This document shows positions 24,372 through 34,200 of a stretch of DNA of 64,000 bases, piece by piece (the stretch's first letter is position 1; each line of letters begins with the position of its first letter). A program made the position numbers and the translations under genes. The stretch covers positions 1 through 64,000 of the forward strand of contig JIBA01000003.1 in NCBI GenBank assembly GCA_000620545.1, read 5' to 3'. The DNA is from Intrasporangiaceae bacterium URHB0013. GTDB taxonomy: Bacteria; Actinomycetota; Actinomycetes; Actinomycetales; Dermatophilaceae. The notes under the pieces are model-generated. The model searched no databases, was not told the origin of the DNA, and worked only from the letters and a program-made list of their open reading frames with translations.

Positions 24372-25031
24372 ATGGAACGGATGAGGCGCGCCTCGGGCGG
24401 GCAGCTGGTCTACGCCGAGCTGCGCCGTCGCATCCTCAGCCTCGAGCTCGAGCCCGGCCAGCGGCTCTACGAGCCCGAGCTCGCGGCGGCGCTGGAGGTC
24501 AGCCGCACACCGCTGCGTGAGGCGTTGCGCCTGCTCCTCGCCGAGGACCTCGTCGACCAGCTGCCGACGGGCGGGATGGTCGTGCGCCCGCTCACCGCGA
24601 GCGACATCGAGGAGCTCTACGGTGTGCGCGCGGCGCTCGAGGGCCTCATGACGGGTGAGGCCGCGCGGCGTCTCACCGACGACGACGCCGCGGCGCTGCG
24701 CCGGCTGCTCGACCGCAACGAGCGCCTCGTCGGCCACGCCGACGACGCCATGCGGGCCGGCCACGAGCTGCACCTACGAATCGCCGACATCGCCGGGCAC
24801 GGTTGGGCCAGCAGGCTGCACGCGCAGGTCGACGGCCACATGTCGCGCTACCGGCCGTTCACCAACGAGACGCAGGAGCGACGGACGGCTGCACTGCAGG
24901 AGCACCGGGAGATCATCGCCGCGCTCACGGCACGTGACCCGGACGAGGCGCGCCGCCGCGCCGAGTCGCACGTGCTCGCCGCCCGCGACGTGGCCCTCGA
25001 CGCGATCGGCACCCGCCTTGGCGCCCGCTGA
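24372..25031 (+). CDS. GntR-family regulator with FCD domain
   Basis: 219 residues from the ATG at 24372 (alternatives 24381 or, less likely, 24312, which would place the operator in the gene). The winged HTH is YAELRRRILSLELEPGQRL followed by LAAALEVSRTPLREALRLL. The C-terminal all-helical FCD domain has LYGVRAALEGLMTGEAA and the metal/ligand histidines in LHLRIADIAGH and EHREIIAAL. Such proteins are repressors that sense a carboxylic acid. Its divergence from the operon at 19856-24287 makes that operon the probable target. Confidence 0.88.
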   Translation: MERMRRASGGQLVYAELRRRILSLELEPGQRLYEPELAAALEVSRTPLREALRLLLAEDLVDQLPTGGMVVRPLTASDIEELYGVRAALEGLMTGEAARRLTDDDAAALRRLLDRNERLVGHADDAMRAGHELHLRIADIAGHGWASRLHAQVDGHMSRYRPFTNETQERRTAALQEHREIIAALTARDPDEARRRAESHVLAARDVALDAIGTRLGAR

Positions 25032-25071
25032 CCCGCGAAAGGGCCAGAGTCCGCGGGGTGGGTGACGCCGG

Positions 25072-25773
25072 TCAGTGGCTGCGGCTGCGGACGCGGTAGC
25101 GGCGCTCGGGGCGACCGGCCGCGCCGTAGCGCGGGGGAAGCAGCTCCGCCGCACCGGTCTCGACGAGGTGGTCGAGGTAGCGCCGGGTGCTGCTGCGCGA
25201 GAGGCCGGTTGCGTCGGCGCACTCCATCGCGGACATGCCGTCCGCTTCCCCGTCGACGCCCCTCAGCGCCGTCTCGACGACCTCGACCGTCTCGGGGCTG
25301 ATGCTCTTCGGCAGTCGCCGTGCCTGGCCGGAGTGCGCCCGGAAGGCCCGGTCGACGTCGTCCTGGCGCATCTGGGCGGTCTCGTCGAGGTCGCGCAGCT
25401 CGGCGCGGTGGTCGCTGAACTCGACGAGCCGCTGACGCAGCGAGTCGATCTCGAAGGGCTTGACGAGGTAGTGGAAGACCCCGCCGTGCAGGGCGCGCCG
25501 GATCGACTCGACGTCCCGGGCGGCACTGATGACGATGACGTCGACCTGCCCGGGGGCGCGCTCGCGGAGGTGGCGCAGCACGTCGAGTCCACTCAGGTCG
25601 GGAAGGTAGACGTCGAGCAGGACGAGGTCGGGGTGCAGGGTGCGCACCGCCTCGAGTGCGGCCGCCGCCGAGTGCACGACGCCGACGACCTGGTAGCCGG
25701 GCTGGCGCGCCACGACGCTCGAGTGCACCTTGGCCACCATGAAGTCGTCGTCGACGACCAGCACCCGGATCAC
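25072..25773 (-). CDS. CitB/DcuR-type response regulator
   Basis: 233 residues. Receiver domain with D8-D10, phosphoacceptor D54 (LVLLDVYLPD) and K105 (LVKPFE). The C-terminal part has a helix-turn-helix (SAMECADATGLSRSSTRRYL) as in CitB/DctR-type regulators of di- and tricarboxylate transport. Start is GTG at 25773, overlapping the sensor stop (GTGA). The natural target is the divergent tctCBA operon at 27563. Confidence 0.9.
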   Translation of the reverse strand: MIRVLVVDDDFMVAKVHSSVVARQPGYQVVGVVHSAAAALEAVRTLHPDLVLLDVYLPDLSGLDVLRHLRERAPGQVDVIVISAARDVESIRRALHGGVFHYLVKPFEIDSLRQRLVEFSDHRAELRDLDETAQMRQDDVDRAFRAHSGQARRLPKSISPETVEVVETALRGVDGEADGMSAMECADATGLSRSSTRRYLDHLVETGAAELLPPRYGAAGRPERRYRVRSRSH

Positions 25774-27398
25774 GGGCTCACCGCCGTGCGGTCGAGGGGC
25801 AGGGTGGCGACGAAGACCGCTCCGTCGTCGTCGGTGACCGTGACGTCGCCGCCGCGTTTGCGGCAGATGACCCGCACGAGGGCCAGGCCGATGCCGCGAC
25901 GGCCGCCCGGGCCGGCGTCCTTGGTGCTCACCCCGCTGCGGAAGACGCGGTTGCCGAGGTCGCTGGCGATCCCTGGACCCTGGTCGCGCACGGTGATCCG
26001 CAGCTCGGCGTCGGACTGGACGATCTCGACGGTGACGATCGGGTCCGGGGTGTCGGCGGAGGCGTCGAGAGCGTTGTCGATGAGGTTGCCCAGCACGGTG
26101 TTGACGTCGGTGGCGAGCTGCTCGTCGAGGCGGTCAACCCTGGTCGTGCCGGCGAGGACGAGCTCGACGTCGCGCTCGTCTGCCTGGCTCGACTTCGCGA
26201 TGAGCAGGGCGGTGACCGCCGGGTCGGCCACGTGGGCGGCGATGCCGCCGGTGAGCCGGGTCTGGTTGGCGTTGAGGTGCCGCACGTAGCGCAGGGCGTC
26301 GTCGTACTCCCCGAGCTCGATGAGCCCGCCCACCACGTGCATCCTGTTGCTGAACTCGTGCGCCTGCGCGCGGAGCGTGTCGGTGGTGTCGCGCGTGACG
26401 TCGAGCTCGCGCTGCAGCTCGAGCAGCTCGGTCCGGTCACGCAGCGTCACCACCCAGCCGATGTGCCGCCCGCGGCTGAGCACCGGCATGCGGTTCAGGG
26501 TGAGCACCCTTCCGCGGTAAGGGATGACGCGGTCAGTCGTGCTGTCGGGTTCGTCGAAGACCTCTGCAAGCCGGCCGCTCGGGTCGATGTCGGAGATGTG
26601 CCGTCCCGTGGACGCGAGCGGGATCCCGAGCAGGTGCGCCGCCTCGTCGTTGACCATCGACACCCGGCGGTCGAGCCCGACGGCGAGCATGCCCTCCTTG
26701 ATGCCGTGCAGGATGGCCTCGCGCTGCTCGACGAGGCCGGTGATCTCGCGCGGCTCGAGACCGAGCGTCTGGCGCTTGACCCGCCGCGACAGCAGGAGCG
26801 ACCCGACGACGCCCAGGGCGGTCGCGATGCCGAGGTAGGTGAGCAGGTTGGGCATCGCGGCGGACAGGTTCTCGGTGACGCTCGGGTAGGCGCGGGTCAC
26901 GACGACGGCGCCGTCCGTGTCCAGCGTGTTCTCGTTGATGACGGGCGCCGTCGCCATCGCGTCCCCGGTCTCGTCCTCGATGCCGGTCCACGCCCGGCCG
27001 AAGTAGTCGGGCTGCGCCTGGAGGCGGACGATGCGGTTCGTCGGCAGCGGGTCGGTCGAGACGATGATGCGCCGGTCTCCCTTGACGACCATGACCTTCG
27101 TCGAGCCGGAGAACGAGCGCCCCGACTCCGCGATGCCCTGGGCCTGCCGGACGAATCGCTCGGGGTCGGTGGTCGACGGCGCGAGCGCACTGTGCACGCC
27201 CGCCGTGGCCGCAAGGCTCTCGGCGATCGCGAGGGCGCGGCGGCCCTCGGTGTCGCGGGCGCGGGCATCGGACTGGGCGAGCGAGACGAGGGCGACACCG
27301 ACGAGCACGATGCACATGATCGCGAGCTGCATGGCGAGCATCCGGCCGGCCAGGGTCCACCTGGGCAGCCGCAGCCGGGACCGCCACGCCGCGCTCAT
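25770..27398 (-). CDS. CitA/DcuS-type sensor histidine kinase
   Basis: 542 residues. Membrane segment about 24-43, an extracytoplasmic PAS-like sensor (about 50-180, with STKVMVVKGDRRIIVSTDP), a second membrane segment about 185-205, a cytoplasmic PAS domain (EGMLAVGLDRRVSMVNDEAA), then the phosphoacceptor helix RAQAHEFSNRMHVVGGLIEL typical of CitA/DcuS, and an ATPase domain with LGNLIDNALDAS, DQGPGIAS and GIGLALVR. It detects a di- or tricarboxylate outside the cell. The ATG at 27398 was chosen as it directly precedes the basic N-terminus. Confidence 0.9.
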   Translation of the reverse strand: MSAAWRSRLRLPRWTLAGRMLAMQLAIMCIVLVGVALVSLAQSDARARDTEGRRALAIAESLAATAGVHSALAPSTTDPERFVRQAQGIAESGRSFSGSTKVMVVKGDRRIIVSTDPLPTNRIVRLQAQPDYFGRAWTGIEDETGDAMATAPVINENTLDTDGAVVVTRAYPSVTENLSAAMPNLLTYLGIATALGVVGSLLLSRRVKRQTLGLEPREITGLVEQREAILHGIKEGMLAVGLDRRVSMVNDEAAHLLGIPLASTGRHISDIDPSGRLAEVFDEPDSTTDRVIPYRGRVLTLNRMPVLSRGRHIGWVVTLRDRTELLELQRELDVTRDTTDTLRAQAHEFSNRMHVVGGLIELGEYDDALRYVRHLNANQTRLTGGIAAHVADPAVTALLIAKSSQADERDVELVLAGTTRVDRLDEQLATDVNTVLGNLIDNALDASADTPDPIVTVEIVQSDAELRITVRDQGPGIASDLGNRVFRSGVSTKDAGPGGRRGIGLALVRVICRKRGGDVTVTDDDGAVFVATLPLDRTAVSP

Positions 27399-27562
27399 AA
27401 GGCCATTGTGGCGACCCTTGTCCACGAGTCCAACGACGGCCTGAGCAGAATGAACAGAATGGAGTTTGCGCTCCTAACGGTGACAGGGCTGCGTGCCGTG
27501 GCGAGGCTTGCCGCATACCCCGGGACCTGTGTGTCCCGACCTGTCAGACAAAGGAGTCTCCA
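27399..27562. promoter_or_regulatory. Divergent control region of the sensor and tctC
   Basis: 164 bp between the sensor kinase start and tctC. It contains the direct repeat CAGAATGAACAGAATGG (about 27446-27462), a possible response-regulator site, and the strong ribosome-binding site AAGGAG at 27551-27556, seven bases before the GTG of tctC. No -10/-35 pair is clear enough to call. Confidence 0.4.
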
Positions 27563-28576
27563 GTGCGATTCAGCACCCAGCTCAAGGTCAGCTCGGCCCT
27601 CTTGGCCGCCGGCCTCGCCCTGTCCGCCTGCGGCGTGAGCGCCGACGAGGGCACCTCTGGTGGCAGCACGGGCGCGGCTGCCGGTCCCGTCGAGGGTCTG
27701 CGCATCCTCGTGCCCAACTCGCCCGGTAGCGGCTATGACACGACCGCCCGGGCGGCGGCGAAGGCCATGCAGGACGCCGGCCTCACGAGCACCGTCGAGG
27801 TGTTCAACTCCGCTGGCGCCGGTGGCACCGTCGGCCTCCAGCGCCTCGTCAACGAGAAGGGGCGCGACGACATCCTCATGCAGATGGGGCTCGGCGTCGT
27901 CGGGGCCGTCTACACGAACAAGTCCAAGGCCACGCTCAACGAGACCGTGCCGATCGCGAAGCTCATCGAGGAGTCCGAGGCCATCGTCGTCCCGGCCGGC
28001 TCGCCCTACCAGACGCTCGACCAGCTCGTCGCTGCGTGGAAGGCCGACCCGGGCAAGGTGCCCGTCGGCGGCGCCTCCAACGCCGGTGGACCCGACCACC
28101 TCACCCCGATGCTGCTCGCCAAGGCCGTCGGCGTCACCCCCAAGGACGTCAACTACGTCGCCTACGACGGCGGTGGCGAGCTGCTGACCGGCATCCTCGG
28201 CAAGAAGGTGGCCTTCGCCGCGACCGGCATCAGCGAGGTTGCCGAGCAGGCCAAGAACGGTGACGTCAAGATCCTCGCCGTGACGAGCGCCAAGCCGGTC
28301 GCGGGCGTCGATGCGCCGACCCTCAAGGAGCTCGGCGTCGACATGGAGTTCTCGAACTGGCGTGGCATCGTCGGCCCTCCCGGACTCTCCGCCGAGAAGA
28401 CCGCGCAGTACGTCGACCTCGTGACCAAGATGCACGGGTCCGAGCAGTGGAAGAAGACGCTCGCCGACCAGGGCTGGACCGACTCGTTCCAGACCGGTGA
28501 GGAGTTCAAGGCGTTCCTGACGGCCCAGAACGAGAGCGTCGCGGGCGTCCTCAAGGAACTCGGCCTGACGTCATGA
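27563..28576 (+). CDS. tctC: Tripartite tricarboxylate transporter, substrate-binding lipoprotein
   Basis: 337 residues from GTG. The N-terminus has a lipoprotein signal with lipobox LSAC (Cys about 24). LRILVPNSPGSGYDTTARAA and VPVGGASNAGGPDHLTPMLL are the Bug/TctC signature segments. The protein captures a carboxylate outside the membrane and delivers it to TctAB. It is encoded just opposite the CitA/CitB-type two-component system, which probably induces it. Its stop overlaps the tctB start by 4 bp. Confidence 0.92.
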   Translation: MRFSTQLKVSSALLAAGLALSACGVSADEGTSGGSTGAAAGPVEGLRILVPNSPGSGYDTTARAAAKAMQDAGLTSTVEVFNSAGAGGTVGLQRLVNEKGRDDILMQMGLGVVGAVYTNKSKATLNETVPIAKLIEESEAIVVPAGSPYQTLDQLVAAWKADPGKVPVGGASNAGGPDHLTPMLLAKAVGVTPKDVNYVAYDGGGELLTGILGKKVAFAATGISEVAEQAKNGDVKILAVTSAKPVAGVDAPTLKELGVDMEFSNWRGIVGPPGLSAEKTAQYVDLVTKMHGSEQWKKTLADQGWTDSFQTGEEFKAFLTAQNESVAGVLKELGLTS

Positions 28577-29217
28577 CTCCCGCGAACGGTTCGACGGGTC
28601 CGGCGGCGCCTGAGGTGCCGCCGGACCGGGCCACCGGTGGCGTGGCTGGGCCGGCTGGGCCGGCCGTGCCGGTCCAGCCGGGCGGGCCGGGCGGGTCTGA
28701 CCGCGTGCCGGACTCGACCCGTGACGCATCCGCGAAGAAGGACTACTCGGAGTACGGCGTTGCCGTGCTGCTCCTCGCCCTGGGCATCTGGGCGATCGTC
28801 GACGCCATGGGTCTCGCCGACGCCGCGTCGGCCCGCGGCCCCATCGGGCCCAAGACCGTCCCGATCGTGGTCGGTCTGTTGCTCGTGGCCATGGCGATCC
28901 TGCTCGTCGTCGACGTCGCCCGTGGCGGTCGGGGCGAGCAGGAGGGCGGCGAGGACGTCGACCTCTCGCACGGCAGCGACTGGCGCACCATCGGCCTGCT
29001 CGCCGGCGCCTTCGCCGCCAACGCGCTGCTCATCGAGCGCATCGGGTGGCCGCTCTCGGGGGCCATCCTCTTCTTCGGCACGACGTATGCCCTCGGCAGC
29101 CGCAGCTACATCCGCAACGTCATCATCTCCCTCATCATGTCGGTCGGCACCTGGTACCTCTTCTACGCCGGCCTCGGCATCAAGCTGCCCGTCGGGCTCC
29201 TGAAGGGAATCCTCTGA
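28573..29217 (+). CDS. tctB: Tripartite tricarboxylate transporter, small membrane subunit
   Basis: 214 residues. The first 55 residues are Pro/Gly-rich and probably cytoplasmic (an unusually long leader for TctB). Four hydrophobic segments follow (about 60-80, 92-113, 140-165, 175-205), the normal TctB topology. It pairs with TctA in a secondary, sodium- or proton-driven transporter. The start overlaps tctC; its stop TGA shares one base with the tctA ATG. Confidence 0.88.
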   Translation: MTPANGSTGPAAPEVPPDRATGGVAGPAGPAVPVQPGGPGGSDRVPDSTRDASAKKDYSEYGVAVLLLALGIWAIVDAMGLADAASARGPIGPKTVPIVVGLLLVAMAILLVVDVARGGRGEQEGGEDVDLSHGSDWRTIGLLAGAFAANALLIERIGWPLSGAILFFGTTYALGSRSYIRNVIISLIMSVGTWYLFYAGLGIKLPVGLLKGIL

Positions 29218-30773
29218 TGGACGGAATCAACTCCCTCATCGAGGGGTTCGCCACCGCGCTGACGCCGATCAACCTGCTGTACGCGTTCCTCGGCGTGCTC
29301 CTCGGCACCGCGATCGGCGTGCTCCCGGGCATCGGTCCGGCCATGACCATCGCGCTGCTCCTGCCCCTGACCTACACCCTCGAGCCGACCCAGGCGTTCA
29401 TCATGTTCGCCGGCATCTACTACGGCGGCATGTACGGCGGGTCGACGACCTCGATCCTGCTCAACACGCCAGGTGAGAGCGCGTCGGTGATCACTGCCAT
29501 CGAGGGCAACCTCATGGCCAAGAAGGGCCGAGGGGCAGCAGCGCTTGCGACGGCGGCCATCGGCTCCTTCATCGCCGGCACCATCGGCACGCTCGGCCTG
29601 GCGCTGCTCGCCCCCGTCATCGTCGAGCTCGCCGTGCAGATGGGTGCCCCCGACTACTTCGCCGTCATGGTGCTCGCGTTCGTCGCCGTGACGACGGTGC
29701 TCGGCTCGTCGAAGATCCGTGGCTTCGCCTCCCTCGGCATCGGGCTGCTCATCGGCACCATCGGCATCGACCCGACCGCGGGCCAGCAGCGACTGACGCT
29801 CGGCGTGCCCGAGCTCGCCGACGGTATCGACGTCGTCGTCGTGGCGGTCGGCCTGTTCGCCGTGGGCGAGGCCCTCTGGGTGGCCGCGCACCTGAGGCGG
29901 TCGTCGCTCGACATCGTCCACGTCGACGGTGCCCGGATGACGCGTGACGACTGGCGTCGCTCGTGGAAGCCGTGGCTGCGTGGCACCGCCATCGGCTTCC
30001 CGTTCGGTGCCATCCCCGCCGGCGGCGCCGAGATCCCGACCTTCCTGTCGTACGCGGCCGAGAAGAAGCTGACCAAGAACCCGGAAGAGTTCGGAAAGGG
30101 CGCCATCGAGGGTGTTGCCGGTCCAGAGGCGACCAACAACGCCTCCGCCGCCGGCGGGCTTGTGCCGCTGCTGACGCTCGGCATCCCGACGACGGCCACG
30201 GCGGCCGTCATGCTGGGCGCCTTCCAGGGCTACGGCATCCAGCCGGGACCCCGTCTGCTCGACACGCAGCCCGAGCTCGTGTGGGGCCTCATCGCGAGCC
30301 TTTTCATCGGCAACGCGATCCTGCTCGGCCTCAACCTGCCCCTCGCGACCGTCTGGGCCCGGCTGCTGCGCATCCCGCGTCCGTACCTCTACGCCGGCAT
30401 CCTCTTCTTCGCCAGCATCGGCGCGTACGCCGCGAACAACTCGACGTTCGACCTCTGGCTCCTGCTCATCATCGGTGCGCTCGGCTTCTTCATGCGCCGC
30501 TACGGCCTGCCCATCGTGCCGGCGATCATCGGCATCATCCTCGGGCCGGTCGCCGAGGAGCAGATGCGTCGCGCGCTGCAGATCAGCGACGGTGAGCTGA
30601 GCGGGCTCTACAACACGGCGTTCTCACAGATCGTCTACGTCATCATCGCGCTGCTGCTCGTCGGGCCCCCGATCGTGCGCCTGGTGCGCAGCCGCCGTGG
30701 CGGCAAGGGAACCGGTTCCGGCCCAGACACCCTGGCCGGGGCGCACGCCCACGCCAACGCGGAAGGAGTGTGA
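29217..30773 (+). CDS. tctA: Tripartite tricarboxylate transporter, large membrane subunit
   Basis: 518 residues, about 11-12 membrane segments. [37 protein letters not shown] and [10 protein letters not shown] are the TctA signature, repeated in inverted topology by the second half ([33 protein letters not shown]). These two glycine-rich motifs line the transport path. It forms the channel for the substrate delivered by TctC. The ATG at 29217 is set by overlap with tctB. Confidence 0.93.
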   Translation: MDGINSLIEGFATALTPINLLYAFLGVLLGTAIGVLPGIGPAMTIALLLPLTYTLEPTQAFIMFAGIYYGGMYGGSTTSILLNTPGESASVITAIEGNLMAKKGRGAAALATAAIGSFIAGTIGTLGLALLAPVIVELAVQMGAPDYFAVMVLAFVAVTTVLGSSKIRGFASLGIGLLIGTIGIDPTAGQQRLTLGVPELADGIDVVVVAVGLFAVGEALWVAAHLRRSSLDIVHVDGARMTRDDWRRSWKPWLRGTAIGFPFGAIPAGGAEIPTFLSYAAEKKLTKNPEEFGKGAIEGVAGPEATNNASAAGGLVPLLTLGIPTTATAAVMLGAFQGYGIQPGPRLLDTQPELVWGLIASLFIGNAILLGLNLPLATVWARLLRIPRPYLYAGILFFASIGAYAANNSTFDLWLLLIIGALGFFMRRYGLPIVPAIIGIILGPVAEEQMRRALQISDGELSGLYNTAFSQIVYVIIALLLVGPPIVRLVRSRRGGKGTGSGPDTLAGAHAHANAEGV

Positions 30774-30775
30774 CC

Positions 30776-31174
30776 ATGCCGATCGTCGTCGGGTACATCC
30801 CGTCACCTGCCGGGCACGCCGCCCTCACCACGGCCATCGCGGAGGCTCGCCTCCGCGGCTCCCGGCTCGTCGTGGTCAACGCGAGCCGCGGGGACGCACT
30901 CGTGGACCGGCGCCACTCCTCGGCCGAGGACTGGCAGTCGGTGCAGGACCAGCTCGGTGAGTCCGGGGTCGAGCACGAGGTGCTGCGGCAGGTCGAGGCG
31001 AAGGCCCCCGCTGACCAGATCCTCGAGGTCGCCCAGCAGACCAACGCCGAGCTGATCGTCGTCGGCCTGCGACGGCGCACCCCGGTGGGCAAGCTCATCA
31101 TGGGCAGCCAGGCCCAGCAGATCCTCCTCGACGCGGACTGCCCCGTGCTGGCGGTCAAGGCGGATTCAGCCTGA
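30776..31174 (+). CDS. Universal stress protein (UspA family)
   Basis: 132 residues. Single Usp domain: MPIVVGYIPSPAGHAAL at the start and the ATP-binding pattern IVVGLRRRTPVGKLIMGSQA with CPVLAVKA at the end (G-x2-G-x9-G-S/T-like). ATG at 30776 was chosen over the GTG at 30770 because GGAAGGAG (30760-30767) lies at proper spacing. Last gene of the tct operon; Usp genes often accompany secondary transporters of this kind. Confidence 0.87.
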   Translation: MPIVVGYIPSPAGHAALTTAIAEARLRGSRLVVVNASRGDALVDRRHSSAEDWQSVQDQLGESGVEHEVLRQVEAKAPADQILEVAQQTNAELIVVGLRRRTPVGKLIMGSQAQQILLDADCPVLAVKADSA

Positions 31175-31192
31175 GGGCAAGAGTTTTCGTGC

Positions 31193-31240
31193 GTATGCCG
31201 TGAGGCCCTGTTCCGTCCGGAACGGGGCCTCACGGCATAC
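31193..31240. terminator. 22-bp bidirectional terminator
   Basis: The arm 31193-31214 (GTATGCCGTGAGGCCC then TGTTCC) pairs with 31219-31240 across the loop GTCC, with one G-U pair. It lies between the converging usp and subtilase genes and should end both transcripts. Confidence 0.88.
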
Positions 31241-31254
31241 CCGGGCAGGCGCGG

Positions 31255-34200
31255 TCAGCGCACGGTGACCCTGCGCAGGGCGCTGCTCGAGCCGACGAAT
31301 GCCGTCGACCCCCGATAGACCCACATGTAGTCCACCGACGCCGTGGGGGAGTGAGCGAAGGAGACCGCTCCGGTGGCGCTCGACGTGCGCGTCGACGTGA
31401 GGTTCCACGTCGTCGCACCGACCTTGCGCCAGTAGAGCTGGACCGGGACACCGGCGACGGCGCCGCCGGTGTCGCGACGGGTCAGCTTGCCGCTCACGGT
31501 GACCGGGCGGCCCTTGGTGAGGGACGTCGCGGTGGACGTGATGGTCACCGCGGTGCCGACGAGCCTGACGGACGAGGCCGCGCCGTACTTGCCCGACCGG
31601 TCCTTGGCCCAGATCTTGAAGCTGTAGGTCGTGCCCTGGGCGAGATTCACCGTTGCGGTCGCGGCGGTGCCCGAGTAGACGCCGGCACCGGCGGTGACGT
31701 TGGCTGGGGGCGTGGATCCCATTGCCATCCGGACGATGTAGCGGTCGAGGTCGTTGGCGGCCGGTGCCGTCCACGCCAGGGTCGCCGCGCGCAGGGCGCC
31801 GGTCGCCCGGAACGCACCCACTGCTGCGGGCGCGAGGTCGACGGTGCGGAAGGTCGACGAGTAGGGCAGCGTCATCGTCGCGCTGGCCCCGTCCTTGACG
31901 CCCGAGACCGTGAGCCGGTACGGCGCGTTGTCGTAGAGCTTCGCGGTCGGCTTGATCGTGGCGGTGCGCTTGGTCTGGTCGTAGGTGACCGTGGCCGGGA
32001 CGCGGGCGCCGGTGCGGCCGTTGAGGATTCCCACGGTGGAGGCGGTGACGGTCGACGGGACGACGTCGCGCACAAAGGTCACGGTCGGCGTCGTCGTCAC
32101 GGGAGAGCCCGTGCCGAAGTCCGCCGGCCACGCGCTGCGCACCCACTCCTGCGCGCCGCCCCTGGTCGCGCCACCGGCATTGCGCAGGAGCATGAGCCCG
32201 GCGTACGACGGGACCACGGCATCGACCCTCCCGTCGCCGGTGAGGTCGGCGAGACCGAGGCCGGTCCGGCTGAAGTGTGACGGCGACTGCACGAAGGAGG
32301 TGCTCGGGTCGGCCAAGGTGCCGCCGGCCTGCTGCGCCCGCACCGTCACCACGTTGTAGCTCCCGTGGGCGCTGACGAGGTCGAGGCGTCCGTCGCCCGT
32401 CACGTCGGCGGCCTCGAGGGGCTGCGGCATGTCGGTCATCGGGCTGCGAGTGGCTGCGCCGAGCGAACCGTCCGCACCCTGGCGCCAGACGAAGAGCTCC
32501 GAGTTCGGGTAGTTCGCCGGGGTGACGGCAGCGAGGTCGGCGCGCCCGTCGCCGTTGACGTCGGCCACCTCGATCCCGCTGGCGCCCCAGCTGGCGTTCA
32601 TCGGGTGGTCCGTCGTGGTCCACCCGGAGGCGCGGTTGTGCAGGATCCGCGGCGAGGCTCCGCGCGTGAGGGCGATGTCGGGGCGAGCGTCGCCGTCGAG
32701 ATCCCCGATCTCGATCTCCTCGGTGCCCATGTCGTCGAGGACCTCTGGGAGCCAGGTCCCGTCGGCCTGCCCGTGGAGCACGGCGATGCTCGAGGGTGTG
32801 GACTGGACGAGGTCCTGGCGGCCGTCGCCGTCGATGTCGGCAACCTGCACGAAGCCGGTCTGCGCCGTGTCCGGTACGACGGTCGGACCGGTGAGGAGGT
32901 GTTCCGGCGTCTGGCGGAACACCTGGATGCCGACCTCCGTCGAGACGACGACGTCGGAGAGGGTGTCGCCGTCCAGGTCCGCCACGACGACGTTGCGCAC
33001 GAGGGAGGCCTCGGACGTCTGGTAGGCGCCGGGGGACCCGAGGCCACCAGCGGCAGCCTGCTTGATGACGTGGAGCTGACCCGGGGAGCTGTAGTCGAGA
33101 CCGGCGACGACGTCGGCACGCCCGTCGCCGTTGATGTCGCCGACGGCGAGGGGCCCGTAGCTCGCCGTCAGTCCGGCCACCGGCTGTGCCGGGTCGAAGA
33201 CGCCCTTGCCCGTGTCCGGCTGCACGGAGAGCGTGTAGTCGCGGTCGGGCACACGCGAGCCGTTGTAGTTGGACACGGCGACGTAGTAGGTACCGGCACC
33301 CATGCGCAGTGACAGGGTCTCCGGCGCGCCTTCTGCCGCCTTGTCGACCGCACCGACGAGCTTGAGGTCCTGGTCGTAGACCGCGAAGGCGGGGTCGACG
33401 TTCTGGGGGAGATCCAGGTCCAACAACGGCGGGGTGACCGTGACGCTGGTGGCGCGCTCGGCAGCCGAGGTGTAGCGGTACCAGTCGACGTCGCCCTCGA
33501 TGCCGACCGTGCCGGTCGCGGATCCGGTGAGGCCGGTGGCGCGCGACGGGACGTCGTTGGGCTCGTTGACGCCGGTGGACGGCTGGCCGAAGTCACCTGT
33601 CCAGCCGCCGCCGAGGGCGTTGGTCGCGTCGACGATGCCGGCTCCGAAGAACGGGTCGGCCCCGCGCGGACCGGCATCCCGTGCCGTGCTGCGCAACCGA
33701 GCGGCGATCTGCGCTGGGGTCATCGACGCGGTCTTGCTCCGCAGCAGCACGGCGATCCCCGACACGATCGGCGCGGAGAACGACGTGCCGTCGCCGAAGT
33801 AGTAGTCGCTGCCGCGCTCGGTCGAGAGGATGCTCCACCCGGGTGCCGCCACGTCGACCCAGGAGCCGTGCGTGCTGAAGTAGGTGAGCTTGCCGGCGTT
33901 GTCCGTTGCGGCCACTGCGATGGCCTCGGAGTATGCCGCGGGGTACTCCGGGCGGTCGGAGCCCGAGTTGCCCGCGGCGGCGATGACGACGGCGCCCTTG
34001 CCGACGGCGTACTTCACCGCGTCGTGCAGTGCGGGACTGTCGTCCGGGCCGCCGAGCGACATGTTGATGATCCGGGCGCCGTGGTCGGCCGCCCACTTGA
34101 TGCCCTGGATGATGTCGGAGTCGGTGCCCTTGCCCAGCGAGTTGAGCACCTTGACCGGCATGACCCTGGCGTTCCAGGCGACGCCGGCGATGCCCTCCGA

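Noticed and set aside
25032-25057. A terminator between gntR and the response regulator gene
   Set aside because: CCCGCG/CGCGGG is only 6 bp with a long loop, too weak to call.
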